Positions 42,533 to 52,258 are shown, numbered from the stretch's first letter. The stretch is DNA of 56,242 bases from Deltaproteobacteria bacterium (GCA_013286585.1 JABDFK010000005.1:1-56242); one strand, 5' to 3'. Program-made: numbers and translations. Notes: generated by a model from the letters alone, not told the origin.

Positions 42533-43123
42533 ATGAAACCAATACGCCTTGCCTTTAACCTAGCGCTGCTGTTCGTCGCTTGTACCTCGATGGCCCAGGC
42601 AGACACCTTTGCCGGTGTCATTTCCAAAGTGAACACGAACGTTTATCTACTGCCGTCGGCAGGAGTGAGTGGTTCTTTGGAAGTGAAGACGTTGACCTCC
42701 GATGTGCAAAAAAATCTGCTGCGACTAGAGTCCGGCGATTACATGGAGGCCTCTGGCAGCCTTGTCGGCAACGCGTTGGTTTTGAACTCCATTGATTTTG
42801 TCGCCCTAGCGGCACTTTTAGGAACTTGGAAAAATGGCGACCATTGGATCATTTTCAGAGATTTTTCAAATGCGTTGGTGTCCTTACAGGGTACGGTGGA
42901 TTCCAGTGAGCGGCCCGTGGCGATGCCTTATTCGATCATTCCTGGTGTCAACAACACTTGGAAAATTTTCTTTTCCTCTGTCAACCGAGTGATCTCGGCC
43001 AGTCTTTCGCTCAAAGGTGACACTGCCGAATTCAGTTTTGTCGATCCGAACAGCGGTAATCCGCAAGTTTATCAGTTAGTGAAATTGAGTTTTTCAGATG
43101 ATCAGCATAAAAACGGCCACTGA
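42533..43123 (+). CDS. Exported protein of unknown function
   Basis: The 196-residue protein has a signal peptide (LLFVACTSMAQA) and a beta-rich mature part (GVISKVNTNVYLLP, VKTLTSDVQKNLLRLESGDYMEASG). ATG 42533 is chosen since the signal peptide starts there. It overlaps the arginase-family gene by 26 bp. No family recognised. Confidence 0.65.
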   Translation: MKPIRLAFNLALLFVACTSMAQADTFAGVISKVNTNVYLLPSAGVSGSLEVKTLTSDVQKNLLRLESGDYMEASGSLVGNALVLNSIDFVALAALLGTWKNGDHWIIFRDFSNALVSLQGTVDSSERPVAMPYSIIPGVNNTWKIFFSSVNRVISASLSLKGDTAEFSFVDPNSGNPQVYQLVKLSFSDDQHKNGH

Positions 43124-44072
43124 CAGTCTTTTTTTTTCCAAAAATGATGCAAAGGATTCCAGGCTGGGTGATCTCGCCCAAGTCACATCGCCGGATGAGT
43201 TAGCCAAGCTTGCTAGGGGCGGCTGGGCGATTTTGGGATATCCCGACGACGATGGCATCCGGCTGAACGGCGGACGCCTTGGGGCGCGCGGTGCGCCCGA
43301 CTGCATTCGCAAATACTTTTATCGGATGACGGCACCGAACTCTTCGCAGGTTTTCCACGACTTGGGAAATTTGCACTTTGAAGTGGCACCGGACAGTGAT
43401 TCTGTCATCCATCTGCGCGAGCGCCACACCTTTGCGCAAAAAACGGTTTTGCAAATTCTGAGTGCTGGAAAAAAAGTCATGTCTCTTGGCGGAGGTCATG
43501 ACTACGGCTTCCCCGATGCTGCCGCCTTTGTCGAACACAATTTGAAATCATCCTCACTGCGCCCGGTGGTGATCAATTTTGATGCGCATTTAGATGTGCG
43601 TCCCAGCGACAAGGGTTTTCATTCGGGAACTCCGTTTCACCGACTGCTGGAAAAATATCACGGGAAAATTGATTTTTTCGAGGTCGGTATTCAACCCCAA
43701 TGCAACAGCGTTCACCACCAAGCTTGGGCCAAAGAGCACGGAGCCGTGATTTTAGACTTAATGAGTTTAGAGCGGCAGGGAATGCTGGCCTCTCTACAGC
43801 GGCATTTACCCAGCTCTGGCCAAGTCCGACGTCCGCTTTGGCTCAGCATCGATATCGATGGCTTCTGCAGTGCCGAAGCCCCGGGCTGCTCGCAGAGTTT
43901 TTCTACTGGCTTACGTATCCAAGAATTTCTTCCGGCTCTTCGCCACCTGAGCGCCCACTTCGATGTGCAGGGCCTAGGAGTTTACGAAGTTTCACCGGCG
44001 TTGGATCAAGACGATCGAACCAGCAAACTGGCGGCTCTGATTTTGTTTCATACGGTTTTTCCTTCGCTATGA
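43098..44072 (+). CDS. Ureohydrolase (arginase / agmatinase / formiminoglutamase family)
   Basis: The 324-residue enzyme has the binuclear manganese motifs GGGHDYG (about 131-137), NFDAHLDVR (about 157-165) and SIDIDGFCSAEAPG (about 252-265). These hydrolyse guanidinium or formimino groups. The exact substrate cannot be chosen from sequence. Its stop overlaps the threonine aldolase start by 4 bp, so the two amino-acid enzymes are cotranslated. Confidence 0.88.
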   Translation: MISIKTATDSLFFSKNDAKDSRLGDLAQVTSPDELAKLARGGWAILGYPDDDGIRLNGGRLGARGAPDCIRKYFYRMTAPNSSQVFHDLGNLHFEVAPDSDSVIHLRERHTFAQKTVLQILSAGKKVMSLGGGHDYGFPDAAAFVEHNLKSSSLRPVVINFDAHLDVRPSDKGFHSGTPFHRLLEKYHGKIDFFEVGIQPQCNSVHHQAWAKEHGAVILDLMSLERQGMLASLQRHLPSSGQVRRPLWLSIDIDGFCSAEAPGCSQSFSTGLRIQEFLPALRHLSAHFDVQGLGVYEVSPALDQDDRTSKLAALILFHTVFPSL

Positions 44073-45094
44073 AAGGTTTTGGTTCGGACAACCATTCTGG
44101 CGTGCACCCGAAGCTGCTTCAATCCATCATCGAGGCCAACATCGATCACGCTCCGTCGTATGGCTCTGACGTCTGGAGTGAAAAAGCCCAGCAATCCCTG
44201 GCGCAATTGTTTGGCGGAAAAATTTCCACCTTTTTTGTTTTCAATGGCACGGCCGCCAATGTCCTCAGCGCCAGCGCCATGGTTCGTCCATGGAATTCGA
44301 TTTTTTGCTCGGATCTTTCACACCTGAATGTCGACGAGTGTGGCGCACCCGAATTTTTCGCCGGCTGCAAACTACTTCCACTCCCCTCAAAAAATGGGAA
44401 AATCTCTTTAGAAAGCTTGAAGTCCAGCCTGATTCGCAGGGGCGACCAACATCATAGCCAGCCAAAGGCGGTCAGTCTCACGCAGCCGACGGAGTATGGC
44501 ACTGTTTACACCACCGAAGAAATTCGCGCGATCTGTGACTGGGCCCATAGTGAGGGATTCTACGTTCATATCGATGGCGCGCGCATTGCCAATGCCATCG
44601 TCAGTTTGAAAACGGATTTCAAAACCCATCTGAGTGAAAGCGGTGTCGACGTGCTTTCCTTCGGTGGGACCAAAAATGGAATGTTGTTTGGCGAGGCCGT
44701 GGTTTTTCTGAATCCCGATCTGGCCAAAGATTTCACCTTTATTCGCAAACAAGCGGCGCAATTGCCTTCGAAGACCCGCTTCATCGCGGCCCCCTTTGCG
44801 ACATATCTGGAAAACAATTTATGGCACGAGATTGCCCAACACAGCCTGCGGTTGGCGGAAAAACTAGAAGGCCTTGTTGGCGATATTCCCGGAGTGCAAA
44901 TCACCCAACCGGTGCAAAGCAATGTGGTGTTTGCGATCATCCCGCAAAAATGGGTGAAACCTCTGCGGGAAAAATATTTTTTCTACGTCTGGGACGAAAA
45001 AACATTTGAGTGCCGCTGGATGATTTCTTTTGATACCACCGAACAAGACGTTGAGGGCTTCGCCCAAGCCCTCACGGTTCTTTCCAAAGGTTAA
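44069..45094 (+). CDS. Low-specificity L-threonine aldolase (beta-eliminating lyase family)
   Basis: The 341-residue PLP enzyme begins GFGSDNHSGVHPKLLQSI, has IDGARIANA (Asp-x-x-Arg cofactor site) and the PLP lysine in SFGGTKNGMLFGE. It would cleave threonine to glycine and acetaldehyde. The real start is ATG 44069, not the long frame that runs in from 43700 through the arginase gene. Confidence 0.92.
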   Translation: MKGFGSDNHSGVHPKLLQSIIEANIDHAPSYGSDVWSEKAQQSLAQLFGGKISTFFVFNGTAANVLSASAMVRPWNSIFCSDLSHLNVDECGAPEFFAGCKLLPLPSKNGKISLESLKSSLIRRGDQHHSQPKAVSLTQPTEYGTVYTTEEIRAICDWAHSEGFYVHIDGARIANAIVSLKTDFKTHLSESGVDVLSFGGTKNGMLFGEAVVFLNPDLAKDFTFIRKQAAQLPSKTRFIAAPFATYLENNLWHEIAQHSLRLAEKLEGLVGDIPGVQITQPVQSNVVFAIIPQKWVKPLREKYFFYVWDEKTFECRWMISFDTTEQDVEGFAQALTVLSKG

Positions 45095-45696
45095 GGCACA
45101 GCTTCGATCACCTCAATCGTGAAAACGCCCTGATCCATGCCTTTGGACTTTACGATGTATGGAAACAGCTGGGCAAGAAAGCTAGTTTTTACATCTGGCT
45201 CAAACTCACTGCCAGTGAGCTCGATTCTCACAGTCTCTGTTTCATTGTTCTGTAATTGAGTGTTGGCTGGGTAGAGGAGTTTCACTGGAAGCACTTCTTG
45301 GTGATCAAAAGCGACGAAGGATTCTGTGCGACAGCAGACGATCTTTGTCCTGAGCCGGGTCACGGTCTCTGTTTTGGTCACACGGCGAATATGAGCCACT
45401 CGTTCCATATTGCAGATTTGCTTTTTCTTAATCACACGACAGACTCGGTCCATGGTGTAATAAGTTTCATTGACGACTCTTGTGATGGTCTCTTGATAAG
45501 GAATTTCTACGCTATAAGGTACACTCTTGGTGTATCTTCGATAGATATTTTTAGATAGCACACCTTTGAGCTCCAGCCCGTCAGCCACTGTCCTCGTCAA
45601 GGTCAGTTGCGGAGTTTCTATAGGATCCGCCAAGACGTTGAAACTGAATGCCAATAGACACAGAATGATGCTTCGTGAAATTTTAAATAGGCTCAT
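45091..45696 (-). CDS. Exported hypothetical protein
   Basis: The 201-residue protein has a signal peptide (SIILCLLAFSFNVLA). The middle is rich in Arg/Thr/Val with repeated R-V pairs (RVVNETYYTMDRVCRVIKKKQICNMERV) and four Cys including a CC pair. ATG 45696 follows GGAGGGC; an upstream frame to 45873 lacks support. No family recognised. Confidence 0.65.
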   Translation of the reverse strand: MSLFKISRSIILCLLAFSFNVLADPIETPQLTLTRTVADGLELKGVLSKNIYRRYTKSVPYSVEIPYQETITRVVNETYYTMDRVCRVIKKKQICNMERVAHIRRVTKTETVTRLRTKIVCCRTESFVAFDHQEVLPVKLLYPANTQLQNNETETVRIELTGSEFEPDVKTSFLAQLFPYIVKSKGMDQGVFTIEVIEAVP

Positions 45697-45760
45697 TTTG
45701 CCCTCCGCCGAAGAGCTAAAGCAATTTTCGTTCCAAGAAAACTTGGCACCAGTTGGCGGT

Positions 45761-46333
45761 TCAAAGAACTTTGATTTTTTCCAACACTTCTTGGGCGTGA
45801 CCGGGGACCTTGACGCCTCTCCATTCAGCGACAAGTTGGCCTTTTTCATCGATAACAAAAGTACTCCGCTCAATTCCCAGCACCTTGCGGCCGTACATAT
45901 TTTTTTCTTTGATCACGCCGAAAATCTGACAGGCCAATTCTTCCTCGTCACTGAGCAAATCCACGGTGTAGCACTGTTTAGTTTTGAAACCTTGGTGTGA
46001 TTTCAAGCTGTCCCGCGAAATACCAAAGACATCGGTGTTTTGTCGCGCGAATTCTTTTTTGAGTTTGGTGAAGTCATGGCCTTCAATGGTGCAACCAGGA
46101 GTGTTATCTTTCGGGTAAAAGTACAGCACCAGCTTCTTGCCCTGATGGTTCTCGAGACTGAAGGTCGGTTGGTCCACCTGTGTTGACGGGAGGCTGAACA
46201 TCGGGACTGGCTGGCCCAACTGGATTTTGGCCAGGTAGGCTTGGATTTTGGGGGGCTTGGTTTTGGCTGCGGGCTTCGCCGCCTTCGCTTTGGATTTCGG
46301 TTTTGACTTCGGCTTTAGCTTGGATTTCGCCAT
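45761..46333 (-). CDS. bcp: Bcp/PrxQ-type peroxiredoxin with Lys/Ala-rich extension
   Basis: The 190-residue protein has a 28-residue Lys/Pro/Ala-rich N-terminus, then the thioredoxin-fold peroxidase with PGCTIEGHDF (peroxidatic Cys81). The usual Bcp resolving Cys five residues later is His86, so it is 1-Cys or uses another Cys further on. It reduces organic peroxides. ATG 46333 follows CAGGAG. The first 230 bp overlap the upstream gene in another frame. Confidence 0.9.
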   Translation of the reverse strand: MAKSKLKPKSKPKSKAKAAKPAAKTKPPKIQAYLAKIQLGQPVPMFSLPSTQVDQPTFSLENHQGKKLVLYFYPKDNTPGCTIEGHDFTKLKKEFARQNTDVFGISRDSLKSHQGFKTKQCYTVDLLSDEEELACQIFGVIKEKNMYGRKVLGIERSTFVIDEKGQLVAEWRGVKVPGHAQEVLEKIKVL

Positions 46334-47399
46334 TGTTTTGCTCCTGGCCAATATTGGCTTCGTTGACTGGAGCCGCATTTATAACCTCACTCGGCGCGGA
46401 ATTCAAAGCATTCACTGCAGGCGCAGCCTCTGGATTTTCGGCGGGCGGTGCCCCTGCCACTCCGGGCAATCCCACGGTCGGCCGTGGGTTCGGCGACTCG
46501 GACGGAGGCGGTGGCGCCATCGGTGCAGGTGGAGCTACAGCCGCCACCACTTCGGTCTGTTTGCGTGGTCCCATTTTTCGATTGTCGACCACGTGAATTC
46601 GACCCGCCAGTGGCACCTGCAACTTCAGGCAAGGCTGCTCAGAAACACAGCCGATTTTTTCCATCAAGTTCTGGTAGTGGTCGGCCTCTACCGTCAGCAA
46701 ATCATGCTGATCGGCTTGGTATTCAAAGCGATGAAACTGATAGTGTTCGGCCCGGGTCAAACCCAGTCCCAAATGCTGACAGGACATCTTCAGTATTTTG
46801 TCGTCGTCCCCTGCGACCACGTACTCACAGGTGATGGTTTGATTCAGCAAGGCCAAAGACTCACCGATGCCTTCTTTCACCTGATTGGGATGAATCCACA
46901 GACTCATCTTCGCTGGAGCTTTTGGGTTCTCGAAATTCGTCCATTTGATTTCCGCTACAGAGGGCAACAACCCCGAACGACAATCATTATGTATCAGTGT
47001 GAGGTCGAAGGGTTTCGTAGCATCAGTCACGTCAACGCTCGAAAGCTCATCGTGACTCTGCGGACAGGTTGGATTCGCCAAGATCCCCACGGCATCACTG
47101 GCCATGTGTTTCGCCAAACGCACGGAAAGTGCTTTCATCGGCGAAGTGGTGTTGGAACTAGCGCCCACAAGCAGCCTCCAACTTTCGGAAAAAACCAGGT
47201 GGCTTTGCTGTAAAACTCGCAAAGTGGAGTTCATTTTTCGACGGGCCAAGGTTGGGTTTCGTTTCACTACGATGATGTGCTCGGCCTGCCTAGCGGCTTG
47301 GATCTCAGATTGAGACAACGGCAATTGGCGCCAATGAATGTGAATCGCGTAAGCCATTCCCATGATACATAGAGCAAAAAATAACAGCCAGTTTCTCAT
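46104..47399 (-). CDS. Membrane-anchored protein with long Pro/Ala-rich tail
   Basis: The 431-residue protein has one N-terminal membrane helix or signal anchor (LLFFALCIMGMAYAIHIHW) and a 260-residue globular part with several Cys. The last about 140 residues are Pro/Ala/Asn/Gly-rich and disordered. The end of the tail (about 77 residues) is read from DNA that also codes for the peroxiredoxin start in another frame. No family recognised. Confidence 0.65.
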   Translation of the reverse strand: MRNWLLFFALCIMGMAYAIHIHWRQLPLSQSEIQAARQAEHIIVVKRNPTLARRKMNSTLRVLQQSHLVFSESWRLLVGASSNTTSPMKALSVRLAKHMASDAVGILANPTCPQSHDELSSVDVTDATKPFDLTLIHNDCRSGLLPSVAEIKWTNFENPKAPAKMSLWIHPNQVKEGIGESLALLNQTITCEYVVAGDDDKILKMSCQHLGLGLTRAEHYQFHRFEYQADQHDLLTVEADHYQNLMEKIGCVSEQPCLKLQVPLAGRIHVVDNRKMGPRKQTEVVAAVAPPAPMAPPPPSESPNPRPTVGLPGVAGAPPAENPEAAPAVNALNSAPSEVINAAPVNEANIGQEQNNGEIQAKAEVKTEIQSEGGEARSQNQAPQNPSLPGQNPVGPASPDVQPPVNTGGPTDLQSREPSGQEAGAVLLPER

Positions 47400-47705
47400 G
47401 CTTATAAAGAGTGCAAATCAGGTGCCACAATACTTCATTTTTTCTATTTAATTACAGATAGTTACATACATAACCAGTGAATCAAATTGAGATGTTTTGG
47501 GTGCTGACCAATGGACCTCCGACAGGTGACTAATTCCTAATCATGGCTCAAAATTAGGGCACCGCCCGCATAAGCTCTGCGAAATCTTGCGATCGATAGG
47601 CTGTCTGCAGAGGGAGGATTTTTAAACAGATTCCATCTTTTTTCTTGCGCCGAAGACCTGTTGAGATTCAGTCTAGAATGCTCTATCACTGCGCAAGAGG
47701 TCCAA
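47400..47705. other. Intergenic region upstream of fadD
   Basis: The 306-bp spacer is AT-rich at its start. CCTAAT and ATTAGG (about 47536-47559) form a weak hairpin. No clear promoter or coding region is seen; TTGAGA at 47661 with TATCAC 17 bp later is a weak sigma-70 candidate. Confidence 0.4.
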
Positions 47706-49397
47706 ATGCAAATGTCCAATCACGAGTCCATGCAGCCTTGGCTGAAAAATTATCCAGCGGGAATTAGCGCTAACATAGATCCAAACCTCTACCCCAATTT
47801 GATGACGGTTTTTGATGAAGCAGTCAGGAAGTTTCGTGGCCATCGGGCCTACTCTAACATGGGGACGGTTTTTACTTTCGAAGAATTGGACCGGCTGTCA
47901 GGAAATTTTGCCTCGTTTTTGCAGAACGAACTGAAGCTCAAAAAGGGCGATCGCATTGCGCTTCAAATGCCCAATCTTTTGCAGTTTCCAGTGGCGCTCT
48001 TTGGAGCTCTGCGCGCGGGCCTGACTGTGGTCAATACCAATCCGCTTTACACAGCACCAGAAATGAAACATCAGTTTCGGGATTCGGGCGCCAAAGCCAT
48101 TGTCATCTTGGCCAATTTCGCAGGCCTTCTAGAAAAAGTTTTGCCAGAGACCGATATTGAATCCGTCATCATCACAGAGATCGGCGACATGCTCCCCTTT
48201 CCTAAGAACTGGGTGGTCAACAATGTCGTCAAGCACGTGAAAAAAATGGTGCCACCCTACCATCTGCCCGAGGCTTATAAATTTCGTCAGGCTCTAGAAG
48301 TTGGCGCCAGTAAACCTTATCAATCCGTCGAGTGTCATCACGAAGACATTGCGTTCTTGCAATACACCGGCGGCACCACCGGTGTGTCGAAGGGTGCTGT
48401 GCTGACTCACCGAAATGTGATCGCCAACATGCTGCAAATCGTGGAGTGGATGCGGCCGGCACTCAAGCCCGGTGAAGGAGCCATCATCACCGCCCTTCCG
48501 CTGTATCACATTTTCTCTCTGGTGGTGAACTGTCTGACACTTATGCATTATGGCGCCGAAAATATTTTGATCACCAATCCCCGCGATATTCCTGGCTTCA
48601 TCAAGATTTTGAAGAGCTCCAATTTCACCGTGGTGGCTGGCGTGAACACGCTTTTCAATGCACTGATGAATGATCCCGAATTTGAAAAGATCGATTTTTC
48701 CAATTTGAAACTTTCCGTGGCAGGGGCTACGGCGCTTCAGCGAGTGGTCAGCGATCGTTGGTTCAAGATCACGAAAACAAAAATCGTTGAGGGTTATGGA
48801 TTGACAGAGTCTAGCCCCGTGGTCACCTGTAACCCCGTGGATGGCACAGAACAAATCGGAACTATTGGTATGCCGGTGCCCTCCACCAGTGTGAAATTGG
48901 TCAACGATGACGGCATCGAAGTCGCCCGCGGCGAACCCGGCGAACTGTGCGTGAAAGGTCCGCAAGTCATGCGCGGCTATTGGAACCGCGATGACGAGAC
49001 CAGGAAAACCATCAAAGACGGTTGGCTCTACACGGGCGATGTGGCCGTTCTTCTCGAGGACGGATTTTTTAAAATCGTCGACCGCAAGAAAGACTTGATT
49101 TTAGTTTCTGGCTTCAACGTTTATCCCAATGAAGTGGAGGATGCGATTGCCTCACATCCTAAAGTCTTGGAAGTCGCTGTGGTCGGAGTGGCCGATGAAA
49201 AATCTGGTGAAGCCGTGAAGGCCTTCGTGGTCAAGCGGGATCCAAGTTTAACCGCCCAAGAAGTGATAGAGCACTCCCGCAAGAGTCTGACGAACTACAA
49301 GGTGCCAAGATCAGTTGAGTTTCGTACGGAGTTACCGAAAACAAACGTAGGGAAAATCCTACGCCGAGCACTTCGCGAGACTACACCCACCAAATAA
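47706..49397 (+). CDS. fadD: Long-chain fatty-acid-CoA ligase
   Basis: The 563-residue adenylating enzyme has AMP-binding motif YTGGTTGVSKGAVLTHRN, GYGLTESSP, YTGDVAVLLEDGFFKIVDRKKD and C-terminal GKILRR. The length and motifs fit FadD. It activates fatty acids for beta-oxidation or lipid assembly. AGAGG precedes ATG 47706 by 6 bases. Confidence 0.92.
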   Translation: MQMSNHESMQPWLKNYPAGISANIDPNLYPNLMTVFDEAVRKFRGHRAYSNMGTVFTFEELDRLSGNFASFLQNELKLKKGDRIALQMPNLLQFPVALFGALRAGLTVVNTNPLYTAPEMKHQFRDSGAKAIVILANFAGLLEKVLPETDIESVIITEIGDMLPFPKNWVVNNVVKHVKKMVPPYHLPEAYKFRQALEVGASKPYQSVECHHEDIAFLQYTGGTTGVSKGAVLTHRNVIANMLQIVEWMRPALKPGEGAIITALPLYHIFSLVVNCLTLMHYGAENILITNPRDIPGFIKILKSSNFTVVAGVNTLFNALMNDPEFEKIDFSNLKLSVAGATALQRVVSDRWFKITKTKIVEGYGLTESSPVVTCNPVDGTEQIGTIGMPVPSTSVKLVNDDGIEVARGEPGELCVKGPQVMRGYWNRDDETRKTIKDGWLYTGDVAVLLEDGFFKIVDRKKDLILVSGFNVYPNEVEDAIASHPKVLEVAVVGVADEKSGEAVKAFVVKRDPSLTAQEVIEHSRKSLTNYKVPRSVEFRTELPKTNVGKILRRALRETTPTK

Positions 49398-49412
49398 GTT
49401 TTTATTGAAGTG

Positions 49413-50489
49413 CTACTTTTCCGCCACGAAAAATAGCGTGGCCCGAGTCATCGTCGTATAAAGACGACTAAACTCATAAAGCTCTAAATGGGGAAGAAGC
49501 ATCAGTTTCTTTTTCTGCAATTTAAATCCAGCTTCAGATAAAATATTGGACAAGTTCAAATGATTATTTTGATCCGCCATATTTTTAAAACCCGGAATCC
49601 CCAAATTGATCCAAACCCCACCTTTTTTCAAAACCCGATGTATTTCTAAGAATAAAAGAGTGTGGTTCGGAATTATATCCAGCACATACTGTGTGATAAC
49701 GGTGTCTAAGCTGTCAGATTCGAATGGCAGCCTATGTATGTCGGCAACGATGACCTGGATATTTTTTCTTCTCTTCACCTGGCCTGCAGGGATTTTAATC
49801 CTCTGTTGCTTGAGCGCATAACTATCCGATGGAAAATTCATCAAAAGCTCGATTTTTTTGCCGCTCAGAATTTCCTTCACCAATAGAACTGCAGGAACGC
49901 AATTGTCTACGGCATAAGCCGACGAGTACATGGCCGACAAATCATAAGCCAAACGACTTGCACCACTGGCTAAAATTGCGACTTTATCCCTAGGCATTTT
50001 CTTTTGTGATTTGATGGCACCCAGGAACATCTTAAGCGTGTGCTTGTATTCACGCGTCTGATGCCAATCTCGGACAAAATAAGGCAAAAGCTGCTGGGCC
50101 CGCCAGTACGTGCCTTTTTGATCATCTTTCCATATTTTCTTCTTGGTTTTTGATGGGGTTCGATAGGTAGAAGAAAAATTTGAAGCTCTCATCAAATTCT
50201 TTAGCAGGATTAAATTTTTCTTTTGCGCGAAAATTCCATCTAAAAGCAATCTCCTGTCACTCGGGGTTTTGTTAGTCCGGGCCTGCCGTACTTTTGTTTG
50301 TAATGTGGATAATTCATGAGAAATTTGATCCTGATGCAGCCGGATCAGATCCTTCGAATTTTTTACCAGCAATTGAACACCCTTCGAAGCGGGAAATTTC
50401 ACTCGGCAGCTGGCGCATTTAAGGCGGTCATCTCTGTCAACCTGGAGGGGCCTTCTGCAGATGACGCAAACGTATTCCGTAAGGTTCAT
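49413..50489 (-). CDS. SAM methyltransferase with N-terminal zinc ribbon (N2227-like?)
   Basis: The 358-residue protein starts with a Cys4 ribbon (Cys8, Cys11, Cys25, Cys28). After a helical linker it has YFVRDWHQTREYKHTL, then SAM-site VAILASGASRLAYDLS, VIVADIHRLPFESDSLD and QYVLDIIPN. The RDW region recalls the carnosine N-methyltransferase (N2227) group. ATG 50489 is the only family-like start, though its ribosome site is weak. It is divergent from the halogenase, 111 bp between starts. Confidence 0.7.
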   Translation of the reverse strand: MNLTEYVCVICRRPLQVDRDDRLKCASCRVKFPASKGVQLLVKNSKDLIRLHQDQISHELSTLQTKVRQARTNKTPSDRRLLLDGIFAQKKNLILLKNLMRASNFSSTYRTPSKTKKKIWKDDQKGTYWRAQQLLPYFVRDWHQTREYKHTLKMFLGAIKSQKKMPRDKVAILASGASRLAYDLSAMYSSAYAVDNCVPAVLLVKEILSGKKIELLMNFPSDSYALKQQRIKIPAGQVKRRKNIQVIVADIHRLPFESDSLDTVITQYVLDIIPNHTLLFLEIHRVLKKGGVWINLGIPGFKNMADQNNHLNLSNILSEAGFKLQKKKLMLLPHLELYEFSRLYTTMTRATLFFVAEK

Positions 50490-50600
50490 ATTGCAGGGAA
50501 TAGCATCGGACTCCCAATGACGCAAGCGAGGACATATGGTTCTTCGCAAGTGTATTGATTAACAGGCCAGAATGAAATAGCTTTTTTTGGGGGAGTGCAC

Positions 50601-52196
50601 ATGAGTTGGAAATCAGACAAAATCACCATCGTTGGCGGCGGTTCGGCCGGCTGGATGACGGCCGCCACCTTGATCAAATTTTTTCCCCATAAACAGATCA
50701 CTGTGATTGAAAGCGCCACGGTGCCCACAGTCGGCGTCGGCGAAAGCACACTTGGTCAAATTCGCGGCTGGATGCACGCCTTAGACATTGAGCCAGAGCA
50801 GTTCATGAAAGCGACAGATGCCTCTTTCAAACTCAGTATTAAATTCATCGACTTTTACAAAAGCGGAGCCGGTGGTTTTCATTACCCTTTTGGCCGCCCC
50901 TTTTTACCCAAACAGACTCAAATTTTTGGACTCAGCGATTGGTCACTGAAAAAAGCTCTGCACCCAGAGACTCAGGTACAGGATTACTGCCGAACTTTTT
51001 TTCCGGCAATGTCATTGGTGGATCGCAATAGGTTCAGTCGAAACACCGATGGGCAGCTCGATAACTTTGATTGCGATAAAAATGTCGCCTTTCACTTTGA
51101 CGCCACCAAGTTTGGCGCCTGGCTACGTGACAAATACTGTCTACCAAAAGGAGTCCAGCATATCATTGCAGACGTTAAAGACGTTCAGCTGGGTGATCAA
51201 GGAATCCACCATCTGACTTTCGGTGATGGCCAAAAAGTGGCCGCCGATCTGTACATCGACTGCACTGGATGGAAAAGTCTGTTGCTAGGTTCTGCTCTCA
51301 AAGAGCCTTTTATTTCTTATCAGGATATTTTGCCAAACAACAGAGCCTGGGCCACACAGGTGCCATATGTTGACAAAAAAAGCGAGCTTGAGCCCTTTAC
51401 CAGCTGTACGGCCATCAGTAATGGTTGGGTTTGGAATATCCCACTGTGGTCGCGCATCGGAACTGGCTATGTCTATAGCGATAAGTATATTTCAAAAGCT
51501 GCTGCACTTGAGGAATTTAAAACATACTTGCGCAAACGTATGGTGATAGCAGATGCCCAACGAGTGGAACATTTGGATTTCAAAGACATCGCAATGAGAA
51601 TCGGTATCCACCAACGGACCTGGGTGAAAAACGTCCTGGCCATTGGATTGTCGGCTGGCTTTATTGAGCCCCTGGAAAGCAATGGCCTATTCACTGTTCA
51701 CGAATTTTTATTAAAAGCCGTGAGGTCTTTGGGGCGAGAGTCCTTTACTCAGTGGGACATTGACACCTACAATTTGGCGGCCAATACCATCTTCAATAAC
51801 TTTGCCGAATTCGTTGCGCTCCATTATGCACTGTCCATCCGTGATGATTCCGAATATTGGCAAGACATCTCTCGCAAAAGTTTTCGCTCCCAGACAATTG
51901 AGAAACTTTTAGCGACAACACACGGATTTGCCGATCTGTCCAACCGGAAGATGTTTCTGGACCGACATGAGGAGCACATGGGGATTCACTGCATCGCCAC
52001 TGGAATGAACTACTACGTGGCGGATCCAAGCCTACTAGCGCATTTACGTTACCAGCACCCCCATATCGACTATGAGGATGTGATCAATTCACTCGATAAA
52101 AAGTGGAAAAAGCAACAGCTCAAATGGCGACGGGCCGCCGACAAAGCTCCAACACTGTATCAGTACCTAAACAGAAATATTTATAAAAATAGCTAG
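50601..52196 (+). CDS. Flavin-dependent tryptophan-halogenase-like protein
   Basis: The 531-residue flavoprotein has the FAD motif GGGSAGWMTA, the conserved Lys in DASFKLSIKF (equivalent to the catalytic Lys of PrnA), the halogenase motif GWVWNIPL (WxWxIP) and GFIEPLESNGLF with the Glu-Ser pair. All active-site marks are present, so it should halogenate tryptophan or another aromatic substrate using FADH2, oxygen and chloride or bromide. ATG 50601 follows GGGGGAG. No biosynthetic cluster is nearby except the divergent methyltransferase. Confidence 0.88.
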   Translation: MSWKSDKITIVGGGSAGWMTAATLIKFFPHKQITVIESATVPTVGVGESTLGQIRGWMHALDIEPEQFMKATDASFKLSIKFIDFYKSGAGGFHYPFGRPFLPKQTQIFGLSDWSLKKALHPETQVQDYCRTFFPAMSLVDRNRFSRNTDGQLDNFDCDKNVAFHFDATKFGAWLRDKYCLPKGVQHIIADVKDVQLGDQGIHHLTFGDGQKVAADLYIDCTGWKSLLLGSALKEPFISYQDILPNNRAWATQVPYVDKKSELEPFTSCTAISNGWVWNIPLWSRIGTGYVYSDKYISKAAALEEFKTYLRKRMVIADAQRVEHLDFKDIAMRIGIHQRTWVKNVLAIGLSAGFIEPLESNGLFTVHEFLLKAVRSLGRESFTQWDIDTYNLAANTIFNNFAEFVALHYALSIRDDSEYWQDISRKSFRSQTIEKLLATTHGFADLSNRKMFLDRHEEHMGIHCIATGMNYYVADPSLLAHLRYQHPHIDYEDVINSLDKKWKKQQLKWRRAADKAPTLYQYLNRNIYKNS

Positions 52197-52258
52197 TTGG
52201 TACCAGATCTTGGAACCTGGCCATCTTAGGCTGGTCAGCGAACACCTGTTGACCTAGA

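Noticed and set aside
43700..44068. Long N-terminal extension of the threonine aldolase frame
   Set aside because: It runs out of frame through the arginase-family gene; the family start fits ATG 44069, which overlaps the previous stop by 4 bp.
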